A stretch of 28,338 bases of DNA from Cetobacterium sp. UBA6069 (GTDB lineage: Bacteria > Fusobacteriota > Fusobacteriia > Fusobacteriales > Fusobacteriaceae): positions 1,232-29,569 of the forward strand of contig DIXX01000016.1 of the NCBI GenBank assembly GCA_002428805.1, in the 5' to 3' direction. The position numbers and the translations under genes are program-made. Below the pieces are notes generated by a model. It was not told the DNA's origin and made no database searches. It saw only the letters and a list, made by a program, of their open reading frames with translations. How positions within the stretch are numbered: the stretch's first letter is position 1; each line of letters opens with the position of its first letter. Positions 19,014-26,809 of this stretch are shown in pieces.

Positions 19014-19532
19014 ATGAAAGCTAATATTGCTCTCGTAGGCTTTATGGGTAGTGGAAAAACTACAATCGGCAGAATTCTTGCTAAAAGTCTAGATATGAAG
19101 TTTATAGATATCGATCGTTGTATATCTATTAGAGAAAAAAAAACTATTCCTGAAATATTTGAGGAATACGGGGAAAAGCACTTTAGAGATCTCGAGAGAA
19201 AAATTATTGAAGAGGAATCTTCTGACAATAATATCGTTATTTCTACTGGTGGTGGGGCTATTGTAGATAATGTAAATATTAAAAATTTAAAAACTACATC
19301 CTTCGTTGTTTTTCTAGATTGTGATGTGAATACAATTTATGAAAGAGTTAAACGAAGTAAAACTAGACCTCTTCTTAATAACTCTGATGATATACTCAAG
19401 ACCATTGAAGAGCTTTATGAAAAAAGAAAAACACTTTACAAAATCTCTTCAGATTTTTCAATTAAAATAGATTTGAACACAAATATTTATGATAGTGTTG
19501 AAAAAATAAAAAATGCTTATATTCTAAGCTAA
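19014..19532 (+). CDS. aroK: Shikimate kinase
   Basis: Shikimate kinase phosphorylates shikimate at the 3-hydroxyl with ATP, the fifth step of the chorismate pathway. The 172-residue length is typical. Motifs: Walker A GFMGSGKTT with K15; shikimate-binding D32-I-D34 and R58 in FRDLE; the STGGGAIV loop near residues 77-84; the lid arginine R118 in KTRPLL. No strong ribosome site stands at normal distance (only AGG five bases before ATG, plus GGAG farther back), and the gene begins five bases after the DUF1904 stop, so reinitiation is likely. No other aro gene is nearby. Confidence 0.95.
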   Translation: MKANIALVGFMGSGKTTIGRILAKSLDMKFIDIDRCISIREKKTIPEIFEEYGEKHFRDLERKIIEEESSDNNIVISTGGGAIVDNVNIKNLKTTSFVVFLDCDVNTIYERVKRSKTRPLLNNSDDILKTIEELYEKRKTLYKISSDFSIKIDLNTNIYDSVEKIKNAYILS

Positions 19533-19542
19533 GGGGGTTTCT

Positions 19543-20316
19543 ATGAACAAATTATATGGTAAGACAGTTTTTATTACAGGTGCTACAAAAGGAATAGGAA
19601 GAAGCTGTGCTCTTGCATATGCTGAGAAAGGTAGTAATTTAATTTTAACAGCTAGAAGCTCTGATCTTCTTGATTCACTAAAAGAGGAGTTAATAAGAAA
19701 GTATGGAATTAAAGTTTTCACTTTAGTTTTGGATGTTACTAAAAGCTCTGACGTTGAAGAGAAAATAAAATCTCTTCCTGAGTCTTTTAAGAAAATCGAT
19801 ATCTTAATTAACAATGCTGGATTAGCTTTAGGAGTTGATAAAGTTTACCTTGCATCTCCTACAGATATTGATACTGTTGTTGATACAAACATAAAAGGAA
19901 TGCTTTATATTAGCAGTGCTATCATTCCATTAATGCTAAAAAACGATAGTGGACATGTTGTAAATATAGGTTCTATTGCAGGAGATTGTGCTTATGCTGG
20001 CGGTGCTATTTACTGTGCTACTAAAGCTGCGGTTAAAACATTCTCTGATGGACTTAGAATTGATTTGGTTGATACTAAGATTAGAGTTACAAATATCAAA
20101 CCTGGATTAGTTGAAACTGAATTTAGCAAAGTTAGATTTAAAGGTGATCTTGAAAAAGCTAAAAATACTTACAAAGGAATTGAGGCTTTAACTCCTAACG
20201 ATGTAGCGGATGTTGTTATATACGCTACTAACCTACCTGAAAATGTTCAATTGACAGAAATTGCAATGACACCAAACCATCAAGCTGATGGAAGAACAGT
20301 TCATAGAGACAAATAA
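19543..20316 (+). CDS. YdfG-like short-chain dehydrogenase/reductase (NADP-type)
   Basis: A classical short-chain dehydrogenase of 257 residues. The cofactor loop TGATKGIG is at 12-19, R38 after the second strand favours NADP(H), NNAG is at 90-93, and the catalytic triad is S144, Y157 and K161 in the order NIGS...YCATK. The overall sequence (VDTNIKGMLYISSAIIPLML; IKPGLVETEFSKVRF) resembles the YdfG group, which oxidises L-allo-threonine or serine and reduces malonic semialdehyde or 3-hydroxy acids. The exact substrate is not decided by sequence alone. GGGGG lies nine bases upstream of ATG, directly after the aroK stop. Last gene of the plus-strand run, followed by a strong hairpin. Confidence 0.9.
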   Translation: MNKLYGKTVFITGATKGIGRSCALAYAEKGSNLILTARSSDLLDSLKEELIRKYGIKVFTLVLDVTKSSDVEEKIKSLPESFKKIDILINNAGLALGVDKVYLASPTDIDTVVDTNIKGMLYISSAIIPLMLKNDSGHVVNIGSIAGDCAYAGGAIYCATKAAVKTFSDGLRIDLVDTKIRVTNIKPGLVETEFSKVRFKGDLEKAKNTYKGIEALTPNDVADVVIYATNLPENVQLTEIAMTPNHQADGRTVHRDK

Positions 20317-20333
20317 ATAGAATAGATAAATTG

Positions 20334-20373
20334 AAAGAGGAGTAGTTTAATCACTACTCCTCTTTTGTATTTT
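20334..20373 (+). terminator. Strong intrinsic terminator, possibly serving both converging genes
   Basis: A perfect 13-bp stem (AAAGAGGAGTAGT at 20334-20346 with its complement at 20353-20365) has a six-base loop and is followed on the plus strand by TTGTATTTTT. It closes the M16-to-dehydrogenase run. The converging minus-strand channel gene ends at 20377; on that strand the tail is poor in uridine, so two-way use is possible but weaker. Confidence 0.88.
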
Positions 20374-20376
20374 TAA

Positions 20377-21138
20377 TTAATTGCTCATGTATAATTTTTT
20401 ATAAATTAAAGGTAAGAATATAGCTCCTGATAAGAAGTTTCCTATTGTTACTGCTATAAAATGTATCCCCATTTCAGTTGGTGAATAAATTGATGTCATT
20501 AAAATTTTACCAATACTTAAATAATACATATTTGCAACAACGTGCTGGAATCCTCCCAAGATGAATAACATAATTGGGAACCAGATTGCTAAAATTTTTC
20601 CTGCTAAATCTTTTGCTGCTAATGCAAACCAAACTGCTATAGCAACTAAAATATTACATAAAAATCCACTAGCTAAAGCTTCAACAAAAGTTAGATGCAC
20701 TTTATGTTCTGCAACTCCTACAACATATTTTGCAAATTCAGGTGACGAGTAGTTACCAGCTAAATAAGAGATATATGCTATAAATATTGATCCTAAAAAG
20801 TTCCCTATCCAAACTGCTCCTAAATTTCTCACATATGTTGTTTTCTCTACTTTTCCCTTTGTAAATGCTAATAATCCTAAACAATCTCCAGTAAATAGTG
20901 ACCCACCAACTAAAACAACCAGCATTAATCCTGTTGGGAAAACTGTAGCTCCTATAAACTTTCCTGCTCCACCACCGACAGTAAAATTAGCTATTAGATT
21001 TCCTAATGCTGAAAGAGCTATATAAACACCTCCCATAAATCCAAGTAAAATTGTCTTAGTAAATGTGTAATGTCCCTTATTTTCTCCTAAAAGAAGAACT
21101 TGTTCTGTTGTTTCTTTGTTTGTTAAATAAACCTTCAC
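20377..21138 (-). CDS. Formate/nitrite transporter (FNT) family channel
   Basis: FNT proteins are pentameric membrane channels for small monovalent anions such as formate, nitrite or hydrosulfide. The 253-residue protein has six hydrophobic segments. Family marks are GGVYIALSALGN at the start of the pore region, the loop GGSLFTGDCLG near residue 80, GFLCNILVAIAVW near 158, and the central pore histidine in GFQHVVANM near 197. The start is GTG, with GGAGG six bases upstream. It is a single gene with a near-consensus promoter. In a fermenting anaerobe formate export is the natural guess, but FocA, NirC and HSC subtypes cannot be separated by eye. Confidence 0.92.
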   Translation of the reverse strand: MKVYLTNKETTEQVLLLGENKGHYTFTKTILLGFMGGVYIALSALGNLIANFTVGGGAGKFIGATVFPTGLMLVVLVGGSLFTGDCLGLLAFTKGKVEKTTYVRNLGAVWIGNFLGSIFIAYISYLAGNYSSPEFAKYVVGVAEHKVHLTFVEALASGFLCNILVAIAVWFALAAKDLAGKILAIWFPIMLFILGGFQHVVANMYYLSIGKILMTSIYSPTEMGIHFIAVTIGNFLSGAIFLPLIYKKLYMSN

Positions 21139-21173
21139 TTTTTCCCTCCTAATTTCTTTTCATACAGTTTCGA

Positions 21174-21202
21174 ATTATACACCCTTTCCCCTTTTTTTTC
21201 AA
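21174..21202 (-). promoter_or_regulatory. Promoter of the FNT channel gene
   Basis: On the minus strand: TTGAAA at 21202-21197, a 17-base spacer rich in G, then TATAAT at 21179-21174, about 35 bases before the GTG start. Same two hexamers and spacing as the ktrB promoter. Confidence 0.75.
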
Positions 21203-21210
21203 GTGAATAT

Positions 21211-21241
21211 TAAAAAAAACTCAATCAAATCTGATTGAGTT
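21211..21241 (-). terminator. Intrinsic terminator of the WYL regulator gene
   Basis: A perfect 10-bp inverted repeat (AACTCAATCA at 21218-21227 with its complement at 21232-21241, four-base loop). On the minus strand it is followed by seven uridines. It lies about 55 bases past the stop of the regulator gene and insulates it from the channel promoter next door. Confidence 0.88.
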
Positions 21242-21295
21242 CAATTTCAATATATTTAAGTATGCATAAACATATATTTTACTATTTCTTTATAA

Positions 21296-22138
21296 TTATT
21301 CATAAATTTTATAAGCTTCTAGAAAAGATTTCTTCAATTCATCTTTTAGTTTTTGTGGTTCAATTATCCTAACCTCTTTTAAAAAAGATGAAAAATAAAA
21401 TTTAGCATTTTCTAAAGTCATTTCAAAAAAATATATTTCTTCCTCTTTTTTTATTAATTTAGGTTTATAGTTAGTAAAACTTTTTAACATACTTTCACCT
21501 TTTGGAGTAAATCTTGCTTTTATGACTAATCTCTCTCCTAAAAACGGATCAAAATTCTTTCTCATGTTTTCAATATATTTTTTATCTCTAACTTGTATTT
21601 TTTCATTTAAATTACCTAAAATTATAACATCTTTTAATTTTATACTTCTATAGATTTTATTTTCATCATCATATGCAAATATAAAATTCTCATCCCCTTG
21701 ATCCTCTCTTTTTATAAAGTAAGGTGAGATTGTAAAACTTTCTTCCATATATAAAATTCTTATTTTAACTTTATTTTTTATTGCTTCTAAAACAGCTCTA
21801 TATGTATCTTGAAATATAAAAATCTCTCTTTGATATTTAAATTGTGATGAATAAATTTCAAATAACTCTCTAAAAAATTCAGCTTCTACATCGACTTCAT
21901 TGGCTTTTAAAACATCATAATATATCCCCTTATTGGCAACATTTAAATCAAATTGTATAACTTTTTTCAGCGGCCTTCCTTGAGGCTCAATGAATTTATC
22001 AAGATCAAATTTTTTAGAGTATTTAAATTTATCCAAAATAAAATTACAAAGTTTATTATTATTTATTCCAAACTCTTCTGAGTCTTTTTTCAGAAGTCTC
22101 CAAATATCTTCAGAAACCGTAACTCTAATCTTTTTCAT
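21296..22138 (-). CDS. WYL-domain regulator with ribbon-helix-helix-like N-terminus
   Basis: A 280-residue probable ligand-sensing DNA-binding regulator. Residues 1-38 (KKIRVTVSEDIWRLLKKDSE...) have the strand-helix-helix pattern of a ribbon-helix-helix domain. Residues about 58-100 (KVIQFDLN, then YYDVLKANEV and FFRELFEIYSSQ) could be a second copy. Residues about 110-185 look like a WYL domain (VKIRILYMEE; FIFAYDDENK; YRSIKLKDVII), with the W-Y-L triplet read as F-I-F; a C-terminal extension follows. Most WYL regulators carry a winged helix instead. GGGAGA precedes the ATG. It lies 75 bases after the AbgT gene on the same strand and could act on it, but no operator was identified. The WYL call is moderately sure, the RHH call is by eye. 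Confidence 0.68.
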   Translation of the reverse strand: MKKIRVTVSEDIWRLLKKDSEEFGINNNKLCNFILDKFKYSKKFDLDKFIEPQGRPLKKVIQFDLNVANKGIYYDVLKANEVDVEAEFFRELFEIYSSQFKYQREIFIFQDTYRAVLEAIKNKVKIRILYMEESFTISPYFIKREDQGDENFIFAYDDENKIYRSIKLKDVIILGNLNEKIQVRDKKYIENMRKNFDPFLGERLVIKARFTPKGESMLKSFTNYKPKLIKKEEEIYFFEMTLENAKFYFSSFLKEVRIIEPQKLKDELKKSFLEAYKIYE

Positions 22139-22166
22139 CGCCTATCTCCCATATTTTCTTTGTATT

Positions 22167-22172
22167 ATTATA
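22167..22172 (-). promoter_or_regulatory. Possible -10 element for the WYL regulator gene
   Basis: TATAAT reads on the minus strand at 22172-22167, about 30 bases before the ATG, in a very AT-rich gap. The hexamer 17 bases upstream (TAGATT) is a poor -35. Read-through from the AbgT gene is an alternative because I see no terminator between them. Confidence 0.35.
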
Positions 22173-22213
22173 TATTAATTTTTAAAAAAAATCTATGAGA
22201 ATATGCTTTGTTC

Positions 22214-23737
22214 TTAGAATCCACTTAGTAAAATATCTACTTCTGGTCCAATTGGTAGTCCACTCATCATCCACACTGCTAAGAATATTGACCACCCTAT
22301 TAAAAATACAACTGAGTACGGTAACATTATTGATATTAAAGTACCAATTGATGATTTTTTATCATATTTTTGCATAAATACTATTATCATAGCAAAATAT
22401 GACATCAACGGAGATATTATATTAGTTGTTGAATCTCCTATTCTATATGCCAGTTGAGTAAATTCAGGTGAATAACCTACCCTCATTAACATTGGAACAA
22501 ATACTGGTGCTAAAATAGCCCATTTTGCTAATGCCGATCCCATAAATAGATTTAAAAATCCTACAACTATTATGAATCCAATGATTAATGGAATTCCTCC
22601 AATACCTGTTGTCTCTAAAAAATCTGCTCCTTTAACCGCTAAAATAGTTCCTAAATTCGTATATCCAAAGTATGCTATAAATTGAGCTGCAAAGAATACT
22701 AAAACTATATATCCAGCCATTCCTTCCATTGATTTTGTAAGCATCCCCATTACGTCACTATCATTTTTTATTGTCCCAATCGACTTTCCATATGCTAATC
22801 CAGGAACAGCAAAGAATAAAACAAGTGTCGGAACTAATCCACTCATTAAGAAATTTTTACCAAGAGCAAAATATACTGGAATAAGTAGTAATACTACAGC
22901 TATTGTCGCTACTCCTGCAACTCTTAAAGCTTTCCTTTCCTCTTTAGTAATTTGTTCTAACTCTATTTTTTCATCTCCAAGATATTTTCCCAATCTTGGT
23001 TCTACAATTTTAGAATTTACTAAAGTTCCTAAGAACGTTATAACAAATGTTGACGCAATCATAAAATACCAATTTGCTGATGGTGAAACAACATAGTTCG
23101 GATCTAAAATTTTAGCTGCTTCTGTTGTAATTCCACCTAAAAGTGGATCTAAAGCACCAATCAATAAATTTGCTGAGAATCCACCAGAAACTCCTGCAAA
23201 TGCTGCTGCTAATCCCGCTATTGGATGTCTTCCAAATGATAAGAATATAAGTGCTGCTAGTGGAGGTAATACTACATATCCTGCATCCGCAGCCACATTT
23301 GACATTATTCCTAAAAATATAACCATCATTGTCACTAACTTTTTAGGTGTTGATAACGCTACTTTTCTTAAAATTGTAGCTATTAATCCTGACCTTTCAG
23401 CTATCCCTATTCCTATCATAGCTACTAAAACTGTACCTAGTGGTGCAAAATCAGTAAAGTTTTTTACCATAGAGTTAAAAATATAATTTACTCCCTCTTT
23501 AGTCATTAAAGAGTTTGTATAAATTGTCATCTCCTCTGTTTTTAATGTTCTTCCATTTATTCCAACAAAACTAACTGACCAACCTAATACTCCTCCTATT
23601 CCAGATATAAGAACAACAATTAACGCTAATATTGCAAATAAAGTTCCTGGATTAGGTAAAGCGTTTCCACCTTTTTCTATTATATTTAAGAACTTATCTA
23701 CTAAACCTTTTTTCTTTTTTTGTACTTCTGTATGCAT
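22214..23737 (-). CDS. abgT: AbgT-family transporter (p-aminobenzoyl-glutamate type)
   Basis: AbgT-family proteins are multi-span inner-membrane transporters; E. coli AbgT imports p-aminobenzoyl-glutamate, a folate breakdown product, and others export sulfonamides. The 507-residue protein matches the family length. Typical segments are GNALPNPGTLFAILAL near the N-terminus, FAPLGTVLVAMIGIGIAERSG, NVAADAGYVVLPPLAA, GVSGGFSANLLIGALDPLL and, near the end, YRIGDSTTNIISPLMSYFA. AGGAGG lies five bases before the ATG. The abgA/abgB amidohydrolases that accompany the E. coli gene are absent here, so the true substrate (aminobenzoyl-glutamate, dipeptide or drug) is open. Confidence 0.9.
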   Translation of the reverse strand: MHTEVQKKKKGLVDKFLNIIEKGGNALPNPGTLFAILALIVVLISGIGGVLGWSVSFVGINGRTLKTEEMTIYTNSLMTKEGVNYIFNSMVKNFTDFAPLGTVLVAMIGIGIAERSGLIATILRKVALSTPKKLVTMMVIFLGIMSNVAADAGYVVLPPLAALIFLSFGRHPIAGLAAAFAGVSGGFSANLLIGALDPLLGGITTEAAKILDPNYVVSPSANWYFMIASTFVITFLGTLVNSKIVEPRLGKYLGDEKIELEQITKEERKALRVAGVATIAVVLLLIPVYFALGKNFLMSGLVPTLVLFFAVPGLAYGKSIGTIKNDSDVMGMLTKSMEGMAGYIVLVFFAAQFIAYFGYTNLGTILAVKGADFLETTGIGGIPLIIGFIIVVGFLNLFMGSALAKWAILAPVFVPMLMRVGYSPEFTQLAYRIGDSTTNIISPLMSYFAMIIVFMQKYDKKSSIGTLISIMLPYSVVFLIGWSIFLAVWMMSGLPIGPEVDILLSGF

Positions 23738-23759
23738 TTTTCCTCCTGCTTCATTTTTA

Positions 23760-23789
23760 TGTATAACCCTATTTTCTTAAAAAATGCAA
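23760..23789 (-). promoter_or_regulatory. Probable promoter of the AbgT gene
   Basis: On the minus strand: TTGCAT at 23789-23784, an 18-base spacer, then TATACA at 23765-23760, about 23 bases before the ATG. It sits in the 97-base gap after the symporter gene, in which I see no terminator, so read-through may add to expression. Confidence 0.5.
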
Positions 23790-23834
23790 ACTCATTTTTT
23801 AAATAAACCAATAGTGTTTCTAACTAAAATTATT

Positions 23835-25178
23835 TTATATTTTTATATTTATTTTTTCTTTTATTTTTTCTTCATATTTTTCTAAATATGTTACAGCTTC
23901 TCCTACTAATGGTGAAATTGCCACTAAGTTTAAAACCGTCATTAATCCCAATCCAAAATCAGCTAGTGACCATACAACTAAGTTTTGCTCTACCGCTCCT
24001 ATATAAACCATAATTATAACTACAATTTGATAAAGAACGTTAACATTTGAATTTTCACTTATAAAGTGTAATGCATTTCTTCCATAAAACGTCACACCTA
24101 AAATCGTGCTAAACGAGAAGAAAAATAAGATAACTACTGTAAACGGAGCTCCAATCCAGCCAATATGATTTTTCAAAGCTTCTTGGAATAATACCATTCC
24201 ACTTAGCCCCTCTACCGCTACTCCGTCTGCTAATAATATTACAAAAGCTGTTGCACTACATATTATTAAAGTATCCACAAATACACTTAAAGATTGAACC
24301 ATTCCTTGTTTAACCGGATCATCAACATCAGCTAAAGCTGCTGCATAATTTCCATTCCCACTTCCTGCTTCATTTGAAAACAACCCTCTTCTGACACCTT
24401 GCATTATTACTCCGCCCAAAGCTCCTCCTGCAAATTGATTTAAACCAAATGCCGCTGAGAATATTCTCATAAATACTTCAGGTATTCCAGTTACATTAGT
24501 AATTAGTATGTATAAAACTACACCTAAATATGTAATTGCCATAACCGGTACTATTTTGTTTAATGCTGCTACTATCCTATCTTTTTTTCCTTTTCCAAAA
24601 ATAGTTAACGCAACTAATCCTGATAAAACTGCTCCTATAATATTAGAATTTAATTTATAAGCACCTACAATTGATTCTGTCACAGAGTTTGACATAACTT
24701 GAATAACTCCAATATAACATAGTAATGAAGATATTGAGTAAGCTACTCCTAACCATTTTTTCTTCAATCTATTTTTTATTATCCAAGGAGTTCCGCCTTT
24801 ATAACTTCCATCTTTAGATTTTTCACGATATATTACTGCTAAAACTGATTCTACAAATGATGTAGATGCTCCTAATAGTGCTACAATCCACATCCAAAAT
24901 AAAGCCCCTGGCCCACCTATTGATATTGCGGCTACAACTCCAGCTATATTACCTGCTCCAACTCTACAAGCTGTTCCTAAATAAAAGGCTTCTAAGGAAC
25001 TCATCCCTTCTCCATTTGTATTCTCGCCCTTTAAAGTTTTGATAATTTGTCCAAATAACCTAATCTGCATAAACTTAGTTCTATAACTAGCATATAACGC
25101 CATTCCTATCAACATAGCAACCAAAATATTTTTTTCCCATAGAATCGAGTTAACATTATTTATAATTTCTTTTATCAA
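23835..25178 (-). CDS. Sodium:alanine/glycine symporter (AGCS family)
   Basis: AGCS proteins import alanine or glycine with sodium. The 447-residue protein has about eleven hydrophobic spans. Family marks include ACRVGAGNIAGVVAAI near residue 70, SIGGPGALFWMWIVALLGA right after it, and RRGLFSNEAGSGNGNYAAA near residue 265, where the substrate and sodium site lies in characterised members. The start is TTG at 25178; GGAGG stands 11 bases before it, slightly far, and no better in-frame start is visible between. No glycine riboswitch, common before such genes, is seen upstream. It is divergent from brnQ across a long AT-rich gap. Confidence 0.9.
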   Translation of the reverse strand: MIKEIINNVNSILWEKNILVAMLIGMALYASYRTKFMQIRLFGQIIKTLKGENTNGEGMSSLEAFYLGTACRVGAGNIAGVVAAISIGGPGALFWMWIVALLGASTSFVESVLAVIYREKSKDGSYKGGTPWIIKNRLKKKWLGVAYSISSLLCYIGVIQVMSNSVTESIVGAYKLNSNIIGAVLSGLVALTIFGKGKKDRIVAALNKIVPVMAITYLGVVLYILITNVTGIPEVFMRIFSAAFGLNQFAGGALGGVIMQGVRRGLFSNEAGSGNGNYAAALADVDDPVKQGMVQSLSVFVDTLIICSATAFVILLADGVAVEGLSGMVLFQEALKNHIGWIGAPFTVVILFFFSFSTILGVTFYGRNALHFISENSNVNVLYQIVVIIMVYIGAVEQNLVVWSLADFGLGLMTVLNLVAISPLVGEAVTYLEKYEEKIKEKINIKI

Positions 25179-25496
25179 CTGTATTTTCGCCTCCTTTATT
25201 GATTAATTATTAAGTATATTTCTCACTTATAATCCTAACATTTATTATCTTTATTTAGTAGATAACAATTTTTTTATTTTTTTGTTCGTATTTTTAAACC
25301 ACAACCGCTTTATTTTATTGGCTTTTCTTATTTATGAAGCCACTTTTTTTGTTCCGTGTACTTATTTTTTAATACATTCATACTTTATTTTAAATATTTG
25401 AACTTGCTTTTTTTTTGTTTTTTTGATACAATTTTGCTAATTATTTAAACACACACATTTTTTCAATACTATAATACTAAATTTTTGGAGGTTATA
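25179..25496. other. 318-base AT-rich divergent spacer with T tracts and a hairpin
   Basis: This gap between the symporter (minus) and brnQ (plus) holds no convincing gene. It contains several runs of 7-9 T on the plus strand and an inverted repeat TGGCTT (25319-25324) / AAGCCA (25337-25342) with a 12-base loop followed by a T run. A TATAAT stands at 25470-25475 ahead of brnQ. For the symporter, a TATACT-like -10 near its start region is possible but has no good -35. I searched by eye for glycine riboswitch, lysine riboswitch and T-box cores and saw none. Confidence 0.55.
25470..25475 (+). promoter_or_regulatory. -10 element ahead of brnQ
   Basis: A perfect TATAAT lies 21 bases before the brnQ ATG, so the message would have a very short leader that still includes the GGAGG site. 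No good -35 stands at 16-18 bases; the sequence there is AC-rich, which may mean that an activator is used or that the call is wrong. Confidence 0.45.
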
Positions 25497-26759
25497 ATGA
25501 ACAAAAAGAAAGAGATTTTAATTTTAGGGTTCGCTCTATTTTCTATGTTTTTTGGTGCTGGAAATCTTTTATTCCCACCTTCAGTTGGAGTTGCTGTTGG
25601 ACAAGACTGGTTTAAGGCTGGTTTAGGATTTTTTCTTACAGGAATAGGTTTACCACTATTAGGAATTTTAGCATTCACTAAAGTTGGTAGTCTTAACGAG
25701 TTTGCTGATAAAGTTTCAAACAGATTTAACACAATATACTCTACAACATTAATATTAGTTATTGGACCACTATTTGCTATTCCAAGAACTGGATCAACGA
25801 CATTTGAAATGGGAGTCCTTCCATTATTCCCAAATTCTAATCCAACAACAATTGCAGTTCTTACATCTGTAGTTTTCTTTGGTATTACACTTTTTTTAGT
25901 TTTAAACGAATCAAGCATAACTGATATATTAGGAAAATTTTTAACTCCTATTATTTTACTTATTCTATCTTTAATAACTATACTTGGTATTACTGGTGAT
26001 TTAGGTACTCCTGTTCAATCTACAATTTCAGGAAATCCTCTTTCTTATGGTTTTATAAGCGGATATCAAACTATGGATGCTCTTGCTTCTGTTTTATTTG
26101 GTGTGATAATCATTAGTGGACTTGAAGGAAAAGGAATTACAGATAAAAATGAACAAAAATTATTTTTAAGTAATGCTGGTTTCATTGCTGCTATTGGATT
26201 AGGTTTTATCTACCTTAGTTTAATATACTTAGGGGCACAAATCAGTAGCATCAAAGGATTAACTACTGCACAAACAACTCTAACTCTAGCACAATTAACT
26301 TTAGGAAATATTGGTAAAATTGCTTTCGGTATTTGTGTTGCAGCAGCTTGTTTAACAACTTCAGTTGGTTTAGTTGCTCTTGCTAGTGATTGGTTCTCAA
26401 AATTAACTAAAATTTCTTACAAAAAAATGGCTATCGGTATGTGCCTATTCTCTACTGTATTATCTGTAGCTGGATTAGATTATATAATCAGTTTATCAAT
26501 TCCGGTTTTAGTTATCTTATACCCTGTAACTATTGTTCTTATATTGTTAAATATTTTTGGTATTAAAAATCACTTAACATTTAAAGCTGTTGTAAGTATA
26601 ACGTTAATTGTTAGTCTTGCTGAAACTTTTAAAATTGATTTAAGTTTTATCCCATTAGCTCAAGCTGGATTCCCATGGATTATTCCATCTTTAATAGCTT
26701 TTATTGGAAGTATTTTTATAAGAAGTGAAAAGAAAATTGATTTAAAAAATAGAGTTTAA
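25497..26759 (+). CDS. brnQ: Branched-chain amino acid:cation symporter BrnQ (LIVCS family)
   Basis: BrnQ imports leucine, isoleucine and valine with a cation. I start it at ATG 25497, six bases after GGAGG; the in-frame TTG at 25485 lies upstream of and overlaps the ribosome site. The product has 420 residues and about twelve hydrophobic spans. It begins NKKKEILILGFALFSMFFGAGN, and the FGAGNLLFPP motif near residue 20 is the family mark. Others are GPLFAIPRTGSTTFEMG near residue 85 and the later LTTSVGLVALASDWF, both conserved in LIVCS members. It is a single gene with a terminator directly after it. Confidence 0.94.
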   Translation: MNKKKEILILGFALFSMFFGAGNLLFPPSVGVAVGQDWFKAGLGFFLTGIGLPLLGILAFTKVGSLNEFADKVSNRFNTIYSTTLILVIGPLFAIPRTGSTTFEMGVLPLFPNSNPTTIAVLTSVVFFGITLFLVLNESSITDILGKFLTPIILLILSLITILGITGDLGTPVQSTISGNPLSYGFISGYQTMDALASVLFGVIIISGLEGKGITDKNEQKLFLSNAGFIAAIGLGFIYLSLIYLGAQISSIKGLTTAQTTLTLAQLTLGNIGKIAFGICVAAACLTTSVGLVALASDWFSKLTKISYKKMAIGMCLFSTVLSVAGLDYIISLSIPVLVILYPVTIVLILLNIFGIKNHLTFKAVVSITLIVSLAETFKIDLSFIPLAQAGFPWIIPSLIAFIGSIFIRSEKKIDLKNRV

Positions 26760-26764
26760 ATAGT

Positions 26765-26809
26765 AAAGGAGTCTATCATCTTATATGATAAACTCCTTTT
26801 TTGTTTTTA
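26765..26809 (+). terminator. Intrinsic terminator after brnQ
   Basis: AAAGGAGT (26765-26772) pairs with ACTCCTTT (26792-26799), and inside it TATCAT (26774-26779) pairs with ATGATA (26785-26790), with one C/A mismatch between the two helices. The stem is followed by TTTTTGTTTTTAT. The purine permease converges on it and ends at 26807; its minus-strand tail is TTTACTATTT, so two-way use is plausible. Confidence 0.85.

Noticed and set aside
25179..25496. Possible glycine riboswitch or T-box ahead of the AGCS symporter
   Set aside because: Such leaders are common before these carriers, but I found no glycine-aptamer core and no T-box TGG sequence with the surrounding conserved bases on the minus strand.
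25469..25918. 149-codon minus-strand frame over the start of brnQ
   Set aside because: It is antisense to the conserved N-terminal region of BrnQ and covers the brnQ promoter and ribosome site; no ribosome site of its own.
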